The notes: a model not told the origin generated them from the sequence alone. A stretch of 64,000 nt of DNA from Hydrangea macrophylla (GCA_033977485.1 CM066989.1:31969095-32033094); one strand, 5' to 3'; positions 1 through 10,579 are shown, numbered from the stretch's first letter. Numbers and translations: made by a program.

Positions 1-375
1 TGATCAAACCTGGGGGCAACATTTTGAACGTTGAGAAAAGCTCTTCTTCGTCCCGATCTACACTGAAAGGCAAGAAAGGGAAGAAGAAGGTTGGCACTGG
101 TGGTCAAAGTGTTGGACCAGACCCTAAGATTGCAAAATCTAAGGAAAAGTGTAAGGGTAAGGGGAAGGTGGGTGACCAAGGCAAAAGAAAATGTTTCCAA
201 TGCGGTGAGAAGGGTCACTAGAAGAGAAACTGTCCAGATTTCTTAGCTACAAGAGTTCAAGGTATGATTGAATCACATGTGACTGAAGTAAGTTTTATAA
301 CGGATACTTCAAACACTTGGTGCATTGATTCTGGTGCAACTAACCATATCTGTAATTCATTGAGGGGTTCAGATC
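1..375 (+). pseudogene. copia-1 gag C-terminus and protease start
   Basis: A lysine/glycine-rich basic stretch leads to a CCHC nucleic-acid-binding knuckle, CFQCGEKGH...KRNC, of the kind that packages the element's RNA. The knuckle is interrupted by a TAG at 219-221 where this family normally has Trp after the His, as expected from TGG to TAG. The frame then continues into the protease, whose catalytic motif reads CIDSGATNHIC (Asp at 327-329). This Asp-Ser-Gly triad with following His/Cys is typical of copia proteases. The N-terminal capsid part is outside the window. Confidence 0.88.
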
Positions 376-2018
376 AACTAGGAAATGCAGTGATAGAGAG
401 ATTGTTCTTACTCTAGGTTCTAGTGCAACTGTTTCTGTAGTTGCAATAGGAGTGGTAGCTTTAGAATTTTTAGACAATAAAGTTTTGATTTTATCAGATG
501 TACTTTACATCCTTCAATAAGACGTAATTTAATTTCAGTTTCTAATTTATCGAATAAAGGTTATTCTTTTCATTTTGGAACTGAAGTTGTGATCAAAAGA
601 AATGGTTCTTTGTGTTTTCTAGTGTAAAATCAAGTGGTTAATATGTGATTACTCCAAACATTTCTAAATATTCTAATATGGAACTTAATAACTCAGTAGT
701 AACTGTACCATCTTAAAGAAAAGAACCATCCACTAATCCAACAAGGATTTGGCGAGACTTGGCCATATCAATCTAAATAGGATTGGCAGACTAGTCAAAG
801 AAGGGGTCTTAGGCAATTTGGTTCTCGAACCATTGGAAGTATGTGAGTCATGTTTAGATGGAAAGATGACCAAAAGGCCCTTTCCCGTAAAGGGCAATAG
901 GACCAATGCACTGTTGGAATTAGTTCATACTGATGTGTGTGGACCAATAAATATTAGAGCAAGGGATGGTTATGAGTATTTCATAACATTCACTGATGAC
1001 CACTCTAGGTATGGATATGTGTACCTATGCATCACAAGTCTGAAGTCTTTGAAAAGTTCAAAGGGTTTAGGTTAAAGTGGAGAAGCAATTGGGCACACAT
1101 ATCAAAGCCATTCGATATGATCAAGGTGGCGAGTACCTCTCTAATGAGTTTATTGATCACCTCGTACAAAATGGGATTATGTCACAGTTGACTATACCTG
1201 GTACACCTCAGCAGAACGGTGTAGCAGAGAGAAGTAATCGAACTCTTTTATACATGACTAGGTCGATGATGAGTTATTCAGAGTTACCATTATTTCTTTG
1301 GGGTTATACGTTGGAAACCACTACGTACATACTAAATCTAGTACCAAGCAAATCTATTCCTAGGACACCACGGGAGATGTGGATTGGGCACAAGCCTTCT
1401 TTGCAACATCTCCAGATATGGGGTTGCCCGACACATGTGCTGAAAAGAAAGATGAGCAAGTTAGAATCTAGATCGAAAGTATGTTATTTTGTAGGGTATC
1501 CAAAGGGTACTTATGGATGGTATTTTTATGATCTGAGAGATCAGAAAGTGTTTGTTAGCACAAATGCTATTTTCTTGGAAGATGATTACATCATGAGCCA
1601 TAAACCTAAGGGAAGGATAAATCTCAGAGAGATAGAAGGAGAGCCCTCAGTCCTACCCGTAGTTGATAATGATGTAAGACAAGAAAATACCACTTCTTCA
1701 CCTATTTCTACACCGGTACCTCATCGTAGTGGGAGGATGGTCAGCCAGCCTAACAGATACAGGTTCTTAGGAGAAGTTTTTGAAGCGATCTCCATAGAAT
1801 TTGAATCTGATCCTACCACGTACGAAGAGGCAATGACTAATGTAGACTCATCTCATTGGGTTAAAGCTATGAAGGCTGAATTGGAATCTATGAATTCTAA
1901 TCAGGTTTGGGATCTTGTAGAACTTCCAACCAATACTAAATCCATTAGCTATAAGTGTGTCTACAAGAGGAAAAGAGGATCTGATGGAATGGTTAAGACC
2001 TTAAGGCAAGGCTTGTAG
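376..2018 (+). pseudogene. copia-1 protease end, integrase and RT start
   Basis: About 376-748 is a frame-broken protease-to-integrase linker. The integrase zinc-binding region reads GHINLNRI followed by CESCLDGKM. The catalytic core shows the three acidic positions: HTDVCGPI, then IRYDQGGEY, then GVAERSN. A stop and shift at 1075-1077 separates the first core Asp from the rest. Downstream come a GKxG-like region (VGYPKGTYGWYFYD) and the start of RT (WVKAMKAELESM). The frame ends at 2018 in a shift inside the RT motif that normally reads KARLVAKG. The enzyme would join element cDNA to the host chromosome; this copy cannot. Confidence 0.88.
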
Positions 2019-2845
2019 CGAAAGGTTATACTCATAGGGAGGATATTGACTATGAGAAAACCTTCTCACCGGTAGTAATGCTCAAGGCCATCAGAATACT
2101 CTTATCCATTGCGGTATGCCTAGATTATGAGATCTGCCAGATGGACGTCAAGACTACATTCTTGAATGGCAATCTTGAGGACATCTATATGCATCAACTA
2201 GAAGGCTTCATAGCTGGTGGGAAAGGTAACTTGGTATGCAAGTTACAAAAAGTCCATTTATGGACTTAAGCAGGCGTCCAAGAGTTGGAACATTCGTTTT
2301 GACCAAGCGGTCAAATCGTTTGGTTTTATACAAAATCTGGATGAACCTTCTGTATACAAGAAGTGTGAAGGAAAAGTGGTAGCTTTTCTTGTGCTTTATG
2401 TTGCTGACATTCTACTTATTGGGAATGATGTAGGGGCATTATCATCAATTAAGATTTGGCTAACTAGTACTTTTGATATGAAGGATCTAGGAGAGACGAG
2501 CTATATCCTTGAGATAAAGCTCTTTTAAGATCGTAAGCGAAAGGTATAGGATTATCTCAAGCTGGTTATATCGATAAGGTACTAACTATGTTTTCCATGG
2601 ATAATTCGAAGAAAGGTTTGTTAGCTTTCAGGCATGGTTTGGCGTTCTCTAAGGACCAATGTCCAAAGACATAAGATGAGAGGAATCGCATGGCAGGAAT
2701 TCCCTATGCTTCGGCAGTAGGAAGTCTCATGTACGCGATGTTATGCACTAGATTAGATATCTATTTTACCGTTGGCATGGTTAGAAGATATTAGTCGAAT
2801 TAAGGTCCAGAGCATAGGACAGCCATTAAGCACATTCTTAAGTAC
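2019..2845 (+). pseudogene. copia-1 reverse transcriptase, broken and active-site mutated
   Basis: RT continues in two frames: MDVKTTFLNGNLEDIYM, then IYGLKQASKSWNIRF, with a shift near 2217-2265. The polymerase signature normally reading YVDD is here YVAD (LYVADILLIGND), with the changed codon GCT at 2403-2405. A catalytic aspartate is therefore lost in addition to the frameshifts. After 2528 the frame breaks again, and motifs of the RT connection region are scattered to about 2845. This is a dead RT relic. Confidence 0.85.
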
Positions 2846-3352
2846 TTGAGAAGGACTAAAGATTACATGCTTATGTACGGTGTCGATGAGTTAATTCTAG
2901 TGGGATACACCGACTTGAATTTTATGTCAGATAAAGATTCGAGGAAGTCGACATCCAGACATCTCTTTACCTTGGGAGGTGGTGGTGTTAGTTGGAGAAG
3001 CATTAAGCAAAAATGCATTGCAGACTCAACTACAGAAGCTGAGTATGTGGCTGCTTGTGAAGCCGCAAAGGAAGCTGTTTGGCTCAAAAAGTTCCTCATG
3101 GAACTCAGGGTAGTCCCAGCATCGCTGTCACCTATTACGCTATACTGTTATAATAGTGGGGCACTGGCTCAGTCTATGGAGCCAAGGAACCATAGAAAGG
3201 GAAAGCACGTAGAGCGAAAATATCATCTAATTGGAGATATTGTTCAATGTGGAGGTGTGACTGTCACAAAGATTGCCACCACTGACAATCTTACGGATTT
3301 GTTTACAAAGGCCTTGCCACAGAAGGTCTGTGATATTCATCTAGATAGCTAA
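2846..3352 (+). pseudogene. copia-1 RNase H domain
   Basis: This open segment matches the copia RNase H. It has VGYTDLNFMSDKDSRKSTS (first catalytic Asp), WRSIKQKCIADSTTEAEYVAA (catalytic Glu), then KHVERKYHLI and a C-terminal DLFTKALP motif, ending in TAG at 3350-3352. The enzyme degrades the RNA strand of the RNA-DNA hybrid. The segment is internally open and looks like the best preserved part of the element, but upstream breaks prevent its translation as part of a polyprotein. Confidence 0.88.
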
Positions 3353-3381
3353 GTCTCAGATATAGTCCTGAATGGTTATGA

Positions 3382-3396
3382 GTGCAAGTGGGAGTT
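3382..3396 (+). other. polypurine tract of copia-1
   Basis: GTGCAAGTGGGAGTT lies immediately upstream of the LTR start TGTTGG. This purine-rich run primes plus-strand DNA synthesis. The opposite-strand copia-2 element has a near-identical tract next to its own LTR at 14083. Confidence 0.85.
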
Positions 3397-4388
3397 TGTT
3401 GGATTTGTGCCCTCAAACCATTACTTTATGTATGAGACATTGACATTTTAATATATAGATATCAGCTTTACATTTCATTGTGTATGTTTTTTTCATTAGA
3501 TGATTGTTAATCCTTAAGTATCATAGTAAGTAATTCGTGTGTGTATGAGATACATGCAAGTGAGATACGAATTACTATTCTTTGATACGTAGAATTTGTC
3601 ACAGTGGATGATGATACTGGATATCTCATCAGGTTTACATTGTAGCATGATTAGCTACCATTAGATGGAGTGATGAATCAAAATAACTGGAGTATATCTC
3701 TTAGTTAATATGCTAGTGTTTATAGTGTATTGACAAACCTGAGCTTTCCTATTGACACTTAAGGCTATCAATAGTCAGTAGGAACTCATAACTTGTATAA
3801 GGTACATGTTCTCAATCTTGAGATGATTATGAGCACAAATTATGGATATGGCTGCTTTGACTTCAATGAGGTCATAAAGATCAACACTTGGGTATGTCAT
3901 GATCGCAGTGTTGTGAACATATATTGTCAAGATAGAATCCACCCTCAGATAAAGAGTAAGCATTCTCTTGAGAATGTCACCAAGTTGATTACTGAGAACT
4001 GTAGTCTTGTTGATAAGTAGTTATCAACATGTTTGGTAATCATGAGTGGTGAATGGGACTTAAGGAATACAAGAAGTAATCATGATTCAGGTTGACAGTA
4101 ACAGTTATCTAACTACTTGGATATGATTACGAATGCTGATGATAGAGGGACGTTAGTATACCATACAAGTCTAGTTATGGCTTCGGATATGTTCTTTTGC
4201 GTTGATGTTCAGTTATCATTTTATAGTGGAGTATACGTTAACTGATCAGTTGATTAGTTTTCTAATCAAAGAGTTTTGTCATGGTAATTATCAACTAGTC
4301 TGAGCGAACAACAAAGAGCCTAGGAGGTCCTACTCTTCACTCTGCTAGGATGTTTGGAAAGGTAAATGAGGATACTAACAAGACTCGT

Positions 4389-4499
4389 TCGATCGATCGA
4401 AGTTGTTTAGATTGATTGAAGTCAAGATAGGTTCTATCGATCGAAAGTGGTTCAGTCGATCGAAGGTTCAATCGATCGAAGCCACTTCGATCGATTGAA
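4389..4499 (+). promoter_or_regulatory. TCGATCGA palindrome cluster upstream of the copia-1 LTR TATA box
   Basis: At least five copies of TCGATCGA or close variants (for example ATCGATTGAAG) lie in about 110 bp. The cluster ends about 22 bp before the TATA box. The same cluster and spacing recur in the opposite-strand LTR at 34361-34440. A role in LTR promoter control is inference from position. Confidence 0.6.
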
Positions 4500-4521
4500 G
4501 GTAAGGTCAGTTCTGGGAATC

Positions 4522-4530
4522 TATAAATAG
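4522..4530 (+). promoter_or_regulatory. LTR TATA box (copia-1)
   Basis: TATAAATAG within the LTR is a canonical plant TATA element. The reverse-oriented copy of the LTR has the same box at 34330-34338. Confidence 0.65.
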
Positions 4531-4877
4531 GGAAGCTGCGTCCAGAAATTAGGGTTCGTCATTTTTATTAAACCAGAAGATACAGAAACTATTTAGGGCT
4601 TCCCAAACATTCTTTATCCTCTCCATTAGGGTTCCTACCAACCCTAGTCATTCCGGGAGCGTCCATAGGAGTCATAAGAGTTAAGGCCATCTAGTGGAAG
4701 CTACTGGAAGTCAAAGATTTTAGAATTGGGTTCAAGACCTGAGGTATAAACTCTTCTCTCTCTTATGTATACACATCTATAAAGTTAATAAGTAGTAGAT
4801 CCAGGCTACCAATAAAGTCTTTGAACTTTGTCTTTCCACTGCGCGTTTAAATGAATTTTAAACCTATTTTTCCTTCA

Positions 4878-5246
4878 CCATGGTGGTCAAATATCATGAA
4901 TCGAATTGTGAATATGTTTGTCAAAACTATTAATTGCAAATCTTAAGGTTCACATTTTTTAGAAATTAAATAATAAATATGTGTACGTTATAAACATATA
5001 AAAACATATGTACAAAAGCTTAAAATGAACAGAAACCTATCTGATACAACTTTTATGCAATATCTAGGCTTAGAATGCTTGTAAGTTTTCAACCTTCCAA
5101 CTTAAACTTCAAAGTTCAACATTATTAATCAAGAGTCCTATTGAATGGTGATTCATATTGGGCTATATGAAACTCGAATCGACGTGTATCGACCATTTAT
5201 AATACAACCAATATGGAGATTTCTATGAACATTGTTGTTGTTCATC
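4878..5246. other. no gene seen; AT-rich spacer
   Basis: AT-rich sequence between the copia-1 LTR and the ERD2-like pseudogene. Around 5165-5195 a weak match to the upstream part of the ERD2-like protein (KLESTCID) suggests the pseudogene extends further left in badly decayed form. Confidence 0.5.
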
Positions 5247-5937
5247 AATAATTTTCTCCCATTTACATGACAAGTGGTGCCTACTGTTGTTCTTGCCTTG
5301 ATAATCCATCCATCTAAATACCATTCACGTATCAGCCGAATTCTTTGGGCATTTTTTGTGTACCTCGAATCCATTTCAGTGCTACATTAGCTTTGTTTCA
5401 TGCAGAACGCAAAGGTACATGCTTAACTACTTGAGCGATATCTGCTTATCAAGTTAGTTAGTTTTTTTTTTTTTTTTTGGTATGAACTTCCAAGTGATAT
5501 AAGTTTCTTTCTGCTCAAATTTTATTTTCAGATGGTGGAACCATTTAGAGCCCATTATGTGTTTGCATTGGGTGTTGCACGATTCTTAGGATACCCTCAT
5601 TGGATCATTCAGGTTTGTGCATATCTATTCTTGCTTGGACATGGGTACTTTTGGTTACCAATGGTCCGGGTTTCAAAAATTGTACAAACATTTATTTTGG
5701 CCGACTTTTGTTATTATTACATCAAGAGGTGATCCCTTTAGTTTTACTTAACCCTTTTTTTTGTACTACACACACACACACACAAAAAGGTTATTTTTTC
5801 CATTATGTTTTCATATTGTCCTTTCTTGCATAAGATATTTAGCTATTTTTCGATCACAAAAAATTGCTCTGCCCCTACATTATTTTGCAGTGTCGTAAAC
5901 GGCCGGCCAACTTCTAGTGAGCCTGCCTCCTGTATAG
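5247..5937 (+). pseudogene. ERD2-like ER-lumen protein-retaining receptor family pseudogene, introns retained
   Basis: Three exon-like blocks match the C-terminal half of the plant ERD2-like family, seven-helix membrane proteins related to the KDEL/HDEL receptor. Block A (5247-5414) reads VVPTVVLALIIHPSKYHSR, then LWAFFVYLESISVL, ending MQNAK at an AAG|GTACAT donor. Block B (5532-5728) follows TTTTCAG and reads AHYVFALGVARFLG, HWIIQ, GYFWLPMV and QTFILADFCYYYIK. Block C (5891-5937) follows TTTTGCAG and carries the family C-terminus. The copy is dead: block A has an in-frame TAG (5388-5390), block B lacks several residues after HWIIQ, and block C has a GGCC duplication (5901-5908) that shifts the frame before the expected stop. 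Retained splice sites argue against a processed copy. The N-terminal half was not found. Confidence 0.85.
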
Positions 5938-7291
5938 AGTTCTGGTTTAGAGATTTGGATGGTGTAACAATGTACATTTTCCACAGATACTAGCTTTGAA
6001 TTTAAAGATCTAGTGGCTTCAAGTAATTACTTGTCCTCCTCTTTTTTTTGCCTTGTTCAGACAACTGTCCTTTACCTTTTTACTTGTATATTCTGTAGAA
6101 TCTGCTTATTTGTAGATTAATTTTACAATACCAGACTTGTGTTTTCCAAGAGCGTAGCATTTGCTATCCCATCTTGTGTATTGAAAGGTCCAACAAATGG
6201 AGAATTTATGCCATGTAACTGTCATACTGTCACGTCGTGTGATAGACAACCACTGTGATCTATTTATTACTGTTAGACTCACATAATATCCAAACCACAG
6301 TGGAAGTCACATGCATGAGCTGGTCACACGTAATAATTTCTAGAACATATGAATGTTCGGTCTGGTCATTATCTTTGCATCACTACATGCTGTAAGGTGC
6401 CATTATCACCAATTGTTCACAATGTTGTGTAGGAGGATCAATTAGGTAAATATCACTGGTTAGCTAATGTGTTTCAAATCAATAATGTTGTAGGAAGCAT
6501 AACATTATTTATTTCAAATTATCATCAACCTTTGTATTTTGAATCAATGATCACCCTTACCACTATTTTAGAACCATAGCATTGTTCATTTCTAGTTATC
6601 AGCAACTACTATATCTTGAATATCAAAATGTTGCTTCAATTACCTCACTTTTCGTTAACTAACTTAATAGAAGATAAAATTTTGTAACATCTACAATCAT
6701 TAAGTAACTGGTGCGTGTGTTGGGATCGATGTACGTGTCCAGAGTTTGTCATTTGTCCTACTTCGATAAAATGGTGCCAATAATTCTGTCAGAAAAAATT
6801 GACGGTGAATTCAGGTCGTGGAGAATAGTGAAGGCATTTATCCTTGTCTCCCCAAAAAAACATTTATTCGAGTAAAATGGCAATAATGCTATGGTTCTTA
6901 AATTTTTTATTCCAATTGGTTCTTAAACATATGTGGTACTGGGACCACCTTCAATATTGGTGGAACAATTCAAAATCCTCCAATCAAAATTAATCGGACC
7001 CACTATCACATGTAGATCAATTTATAGAAATCGATGTGATTTTCATTCAACCGTTACAAGATCAACAATTCCATAAGCTTGGGTTTCTATTATTGACCAA
7101 AATACATCTCCTTCCATGTCTTCGAATACAACCCATAAAGATTTTCCTGTTACTTATACATAAACCCTTGTGAGGGTTTTATGAAATTTCAGTAGTTCTT
7201 CCGCTTCCAAGATAAATTCTTTTGTGCTTCATAAAATTAATGACTGTATAGTTGTATTTTCTATGCTAAACTTTTACCATAATGATCTCTT
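5938..7291. other. no gene seen; flank of the ERD2-like pseudogene
   Basis: AT-rich sequence with no coding signal I can support. The first 200 bases may be former 3' untranslated sequence of the ERD2-like copy. A short CA run lies just upstream inside the last intron (5769-5784). Confidence 0.45.
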
Positions 7292-7626
7292 AGGCTCTAT
7301 TTGGTTCATGAATTTCGTGAAGGTAAAGGAAAAAAATAGGAAAACAAGAAGGAAAACTAGTTCTCTCGTGTGTCCTTCATGCTTAAATTGCCCTCAAAAT
7401 AAAAAAATTTGTAAATTATAATTGTAATATAAGAAGAAAGAAATGGAAATGACTCGCACTTTCCGAAAAGTTAAATTTATTACTCAGCTTATTCTTTTTT
7501 CTTTTCTACTTTCCTCATCATTTTCCTTATTATTAACCAAACAAGGAAAAATATTTTCCTTTATGTTTTCTTTTCCTTTCCTTTCCTTTCCTTTCTCTCA
7601 CTAAATTCAATAACCAAACAAAGCCT
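7292..7626. mobile_element. MITE-like element with TTTGGTT terminal inverted repeats
   Basis: The left end starts AGGCTCTATTTGGTTCATGA and the right end is its imperfect inverse (TCAATAACCAAACAAAGCCT). The inverted repeats are about 24 bp with a few mismatches. The interior also folds back, purine-rich on the left and TTTTCCTTTCC on the right. The length of about 335 bp and lack of coding fit a non-autonomous DNA transposon. No clear target duplication was seen, so the superfamily stays open. Confidence 0.6.
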
Positions 7627-7975
7627 CAATGTGGCCAATCTGAGGAGTAGAAATTGGATATCACGGGGATATTAGCTAGAATTTTATCCCTTCTCACAAG
7701 TTTCAAAATTTTACAAAGTTAGAGGAGTTTTTTGCTGAGTTAAAAAAGAAATTCCCTGAAAATAGGGGTCAGATGGATTGATGCATACTCTTTGTTGACT
7801 TGTGTGATGATGTACTAGATTATGCAACAGTTACATTCAATATTTACACCAGTTGGAGGCCAAATACACTACAAACAAAAAACATCCTATCCATTTTAGT
7901 ATAAGCCTACTCCATGAGCCCCAAAACCATACTCCATCCACGTGTCCCTGACTAAACTTCAATCAAAACAAAGCA
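7627..7975. other. no feature seen
   Basis: AT-rich spacer between two MITE-like elements; nothing supportable on either strand. Confidence 0.5.
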
Positions 7976-8411
7976 TACTCATTTCGTTCCAAAATAAGTG
8001 TCTACTACCAATTTGCACATTGTTTAAGAAAAGTATATTATATTTCTTGGGGGCGAATTGCTATGTACACCCGTGTATTTGCTATGTACACATAATTTCT
8101 TTATTCTAATCATTTTTCATCTAAATATGCTCACTTTTGTAATGTTGAGCGGTGTACATAGCAAAATTAGCGGTGTACATAGCAATTCCCATTTTTTTTT
8201 GTCCTTCATTGTTTCACTTTTCTATTTTATTCTTGATCATGTGACATTGACTTTCTTACACATTTCCTTTTCCCACCCTTCTAGGAAATTATGGTTATCT
8301 TTATTGTGAGGGTAATATAAATAATTCATACAAAAATTGTAATTAACTTTCAAAGTGGATACTTTGTTTAGAACATCCAAAAGATGAAAGATTGACACTT
8401 ATTTTAAAATC
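7976..8411. mobile_element. Stowaway-like MITE, split by a smaller MITE
   Basis: The left end contains TCGTTCCAAAATAAGTGTC and the right end GACACTTATTTTAAAAT. This inverted pair is the hallmark of plant mariner-type Stowaway-like MITEs. The interior is non-coding and interrupted by the 140-bp element at 8051-8190. The right outer end is degenerate, so the exact border is uncertain. Confidence 0.6.
8051..8190. mobile_element. 140-bp MITE with GCTATGTACAC inverted repeats
   Basis: The ends GGGCGAATTGCTATGTACAC and its inverse GTGTACATAGCAATTCCC match over about 20 bp. A second, internal pair (TTGCTATGTACACA and GTGTACATAGCAAAATT) repeats the motif as subterminal repeats. It sits inside the Stowaway-like element and is therefore younger than it. 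Confidence 0.65.
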
Positions 8412-8652
8412 AACAATGCTAGGCACACAACTCCTTCCACAACAAAAAAAAAGGCAAACACTTTACTCTCTCCCTCCCATTTTGTGAGTCTACCTTTGAG
8501 AACTCAACTTATTAGGGGACAAGAGGAATCTATACCTACTTTTTACAATCAATAATGCTACTCTCAAAACCTAGCTATTCCACAACCTATTTCATAACAA
8601 AGCCCCTCTAAGCAATTTTTTTTAAAAATTATGGGGCCCACTCTCACAACTT

Positions 8653-8694
<42 letters not shown>

Positions 8695-9290
8695 ATACAC
8701 TAACAAAATAAAAAAAACCCCAAATTGGACAACCTAGGTCACTCACAAACCAAATCACCCATGACCTTGGCCCATGACTGAAACTCCACTCGACCGGCGA
8801 CTGGACGGCCAGCAGACGGCGACCCCACCTCTGGCGACTGGTGGACTATAGGTATGCTCTTTCTCTCTCTCTCTCTCTCCCGGTTAGATATATACACTGG
8901 TATGTTACATATATACTGATATATATATATACATACTAGTATATGATGATCATGAGAAGAGGAGTCAATGTGAAGATATTGTCATCTTATTGAATGCTAT
9001 ATTACCTATTAATACTCAAAATCATTGTTTTTTTTTACTGCAAGAAACAACAATTCAAAGCATCATCTCTGAGAAAGCTGAAATCCATTTTCTTCAACAA
9101 AAATCGTGTTAGTTTGGTTTCTCATAACATGCCATGTGTTCTTAAACTGATTAAATTTTGATATTTCTAAGGTTTAGTTCACAAATTTACTGTCTGGTTT
9201 ATTTTCTCCGCTGCCAGAACTTTAAACCGTCTCATGTTAGTACATGAATTGCTTATGTGATACTTTTGATTGATCTAGCTATATATTGTA
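8412..9290. other. no gene seen; contains CT microsatellites
   Basis: Non-coding sequence with a (CT)n run at 8654-8691 and a shorter one near 8858-8879. A roughly duplicated motif (CAATGCTA... ACTTTACTCTCT) at 8416-8475 and 8550-8660 hints at a small decayed repeat. Confidence 0.5.
8654..8691. repeat. (CT)n microsatellite
   Basis: An uninterrupted CT dinucleotide run of about 38 bp. Confidence 0.95.
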
Positions 9291-9985
9291 TGATGATACC
9301 TAAATTTGGTTAGAGCTAAATAGAACAGATTAAGGAGAAAAAGACAATGAGAGACCGGTTTTTTGTATGTGGTTCGACCCTGTTAATGAAGGAACCTACG
9401 GCCACTTGGTGTGTCTGAGCACATTCACTATACTATAAAAAGCCAATGACCTGTGGTGAACCAACAATAGTTTGGAGCTACCATAGATCGGCCGAGTGTG
9501 ATGATGATTGGTATAAAGATGCTATTCAGACTGAAAAGTCGATCCCTTTCTATGGAGGTGAGTGGTCTCTTTTATAGATGCAAGAGACCTACTCGTACAA
9601 GGAAGCTAATCAGATTAGGTAATACAATCCTGATTAGGATGTGATTGACATAAATCAAGTGAGTTTCCTGTTTGTATTAGGAAAAAATTTGCACTTTTCA
9701 TTAATATTCTACCTTGAGTAGGAAACAATTTGGAATATTCTGGGGCGTGTCTCACGGGCCTGGCTGGAGTGTGCCCGTATGAATCCAACCCGTATTGCAC
9801 CCTCCACCTATTGATCGCGGCCTGTTGATGTACCGCGCGAGCGGTCAAGACAGGGGCCGATCGCTGAGTATAACCACTCGGTCACAAAATAGAGCAAAGT
9901 TTGGGCGTATCAATTGCCCCATATTTCCAAGGTTGGCTAGATGCTATATTGGGGCAAGCTTGAAAATCTGTTCAGCGATTGAACT
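9291..9985 (-). mobile_element. relic LTR and internal edge of the gag-only (TR-GAG-like) family
   Basis: This region resembles the LTR at 57401-57890: start TGATGATACC, the block GTATGTGGTTCGACCCTGTT, then GTGTGTCTGAGCAC, and the end GGGCGTATCA at 9912. It is longer (about 622 bp) and clearly older. Past the LTR, ATTGCCCCATATTTCC matches the inverse of the family's polypurine tract, and GATGCTATATTGGGGCAAGC matches its internal edge. The match stops near 9985 where gypsy A begins. Confidence 0.75.
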
Positions 9986-10390
9986 CTGCCCCTTAAATCC
10001 CTCCCAAGCTATCGGTGCTCCTTGATCTAGAACATTCACCCACCAATTTTGGGCTTCACCTTTCAGCACATCACTGGCATTCTCGATCTTTTCCCCGTCG
10101 GTCATCGGAATAGATCAGAAAATTCTCTCCATATCCATAATCCAATGTTCTGCAAGTGTAGTATCAGATGTACCATGGAATTCTTTCGATTTCTTTCTGG
10201 TAAATTGTTCAGATATTGATCTCATACCCCTATTCTTGGGTGGGTGTACCACAGTTAACGGTGGTGGTTCGAATGGAGGTGTTGGAGGCAATCGTTCCGC
10301 TATATTCCGTATCATATCACCCATGTTCCCAATCATTTCTGCCATTTCATTCATACGGCGAGTATGCGGCGATATATCTCGGACATCCAT
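9985..10390 (-). pseudogene. gypsy A gag, N-terminal part
   Basis: Read on the minus strand, an ATG at 10390 opens MDVRDISPHTRR and leads to a proline-rich stretch, then KEFHGTSDTTLAEHWI, typical of plant Ty3/gypsy gag. After an in-frame TGA at 10112-10114, the frame continues with DVLKGEAQNWWVNVL, the conserved gag region ahead of the capsid core. It then runs into the neighbouring relic near 9985 and is cut off. The start is about 190 bp from the primer site at 10580-10590, as expected. Confidence 0.8.
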
Positions 10391-10579
10391 AATTGTTCAA
10401 CCTGTCAACCCCAATGCATAAACACTATGCATGTGTGATAAGGGCAATATCATGTATGTATAACAACATACCATATGCATCAAACATCTCTACAATGTAT
10501 AGACGCAATCTAGATCATGTGACAATTCACTCAACACTCCACTCGTCGTCGAACGTTCCCAAAGTTTTGTTACCTATTG

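Larger units (their letters stand above)
1..4877 (+). mobile_element. Ty1/copia retrotransposon (copia-1), 5'-truncated, with 3' LTR
   Basis: The window opens inside this element. Gag zinc knuckle, aspartic protease, integrase, reverse transcriptase and RNase H follow in copia order (integrase before RT). A polypurine tract and a 3' LTR starting TGTTGG come next. The 5' LTR, primer site and first part of gag lie outside the window. The coding part is broken by several stops and frameshifts, so it cannot make a full polyprotein. A second, opposite-strand LTR of the same family sits at 33979-35370. Confidence 0.93.
3397..4877 (+). repeat. 3' LTR of copia-1
   Basis: The LTR starts TGTTGG after the polypurine tract and ends in CA near 4877. 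The right edge is set by alignment with the reverse-oriented copy at 33979-35370, so it could shift by a few bases. It is about 1.48 kb long. It contains a TATA box (4522-4530) and a cluster of TCGATCGA palindromes just upstream of it. A short open frame at 3793-4020 recurs in the other LTR copy but looks non-coding. Confidence 0.85.

Noticed and set aside
3793..4020. An open frame conserved at 34805-35035 on the other strand
   Set aside because: Both are the same segment of copia-1-family LTRs. Conservation is nucleotide-level and the second copy differs by frame-disturbing changes.
5153..5374. A 73-codon minus-strand open frame
   Set aside because: It is antisense to the first exon-like block of the ERD2-like pseudogene and has no recognisable motif.
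7292..7626. Assigning the MITE to the hAT or PIF/Harbinger superfamily
   Set aside because: No clear 8-bp or TTA target duplication could be seen at its borders.
10115..10421. Overlapping plus-strand open frames in the gypsy A gag region
   Set aside because: The minus-strand frame has clear gag motifs and the right distance to the primer site; the plus-strand frames are shadows.
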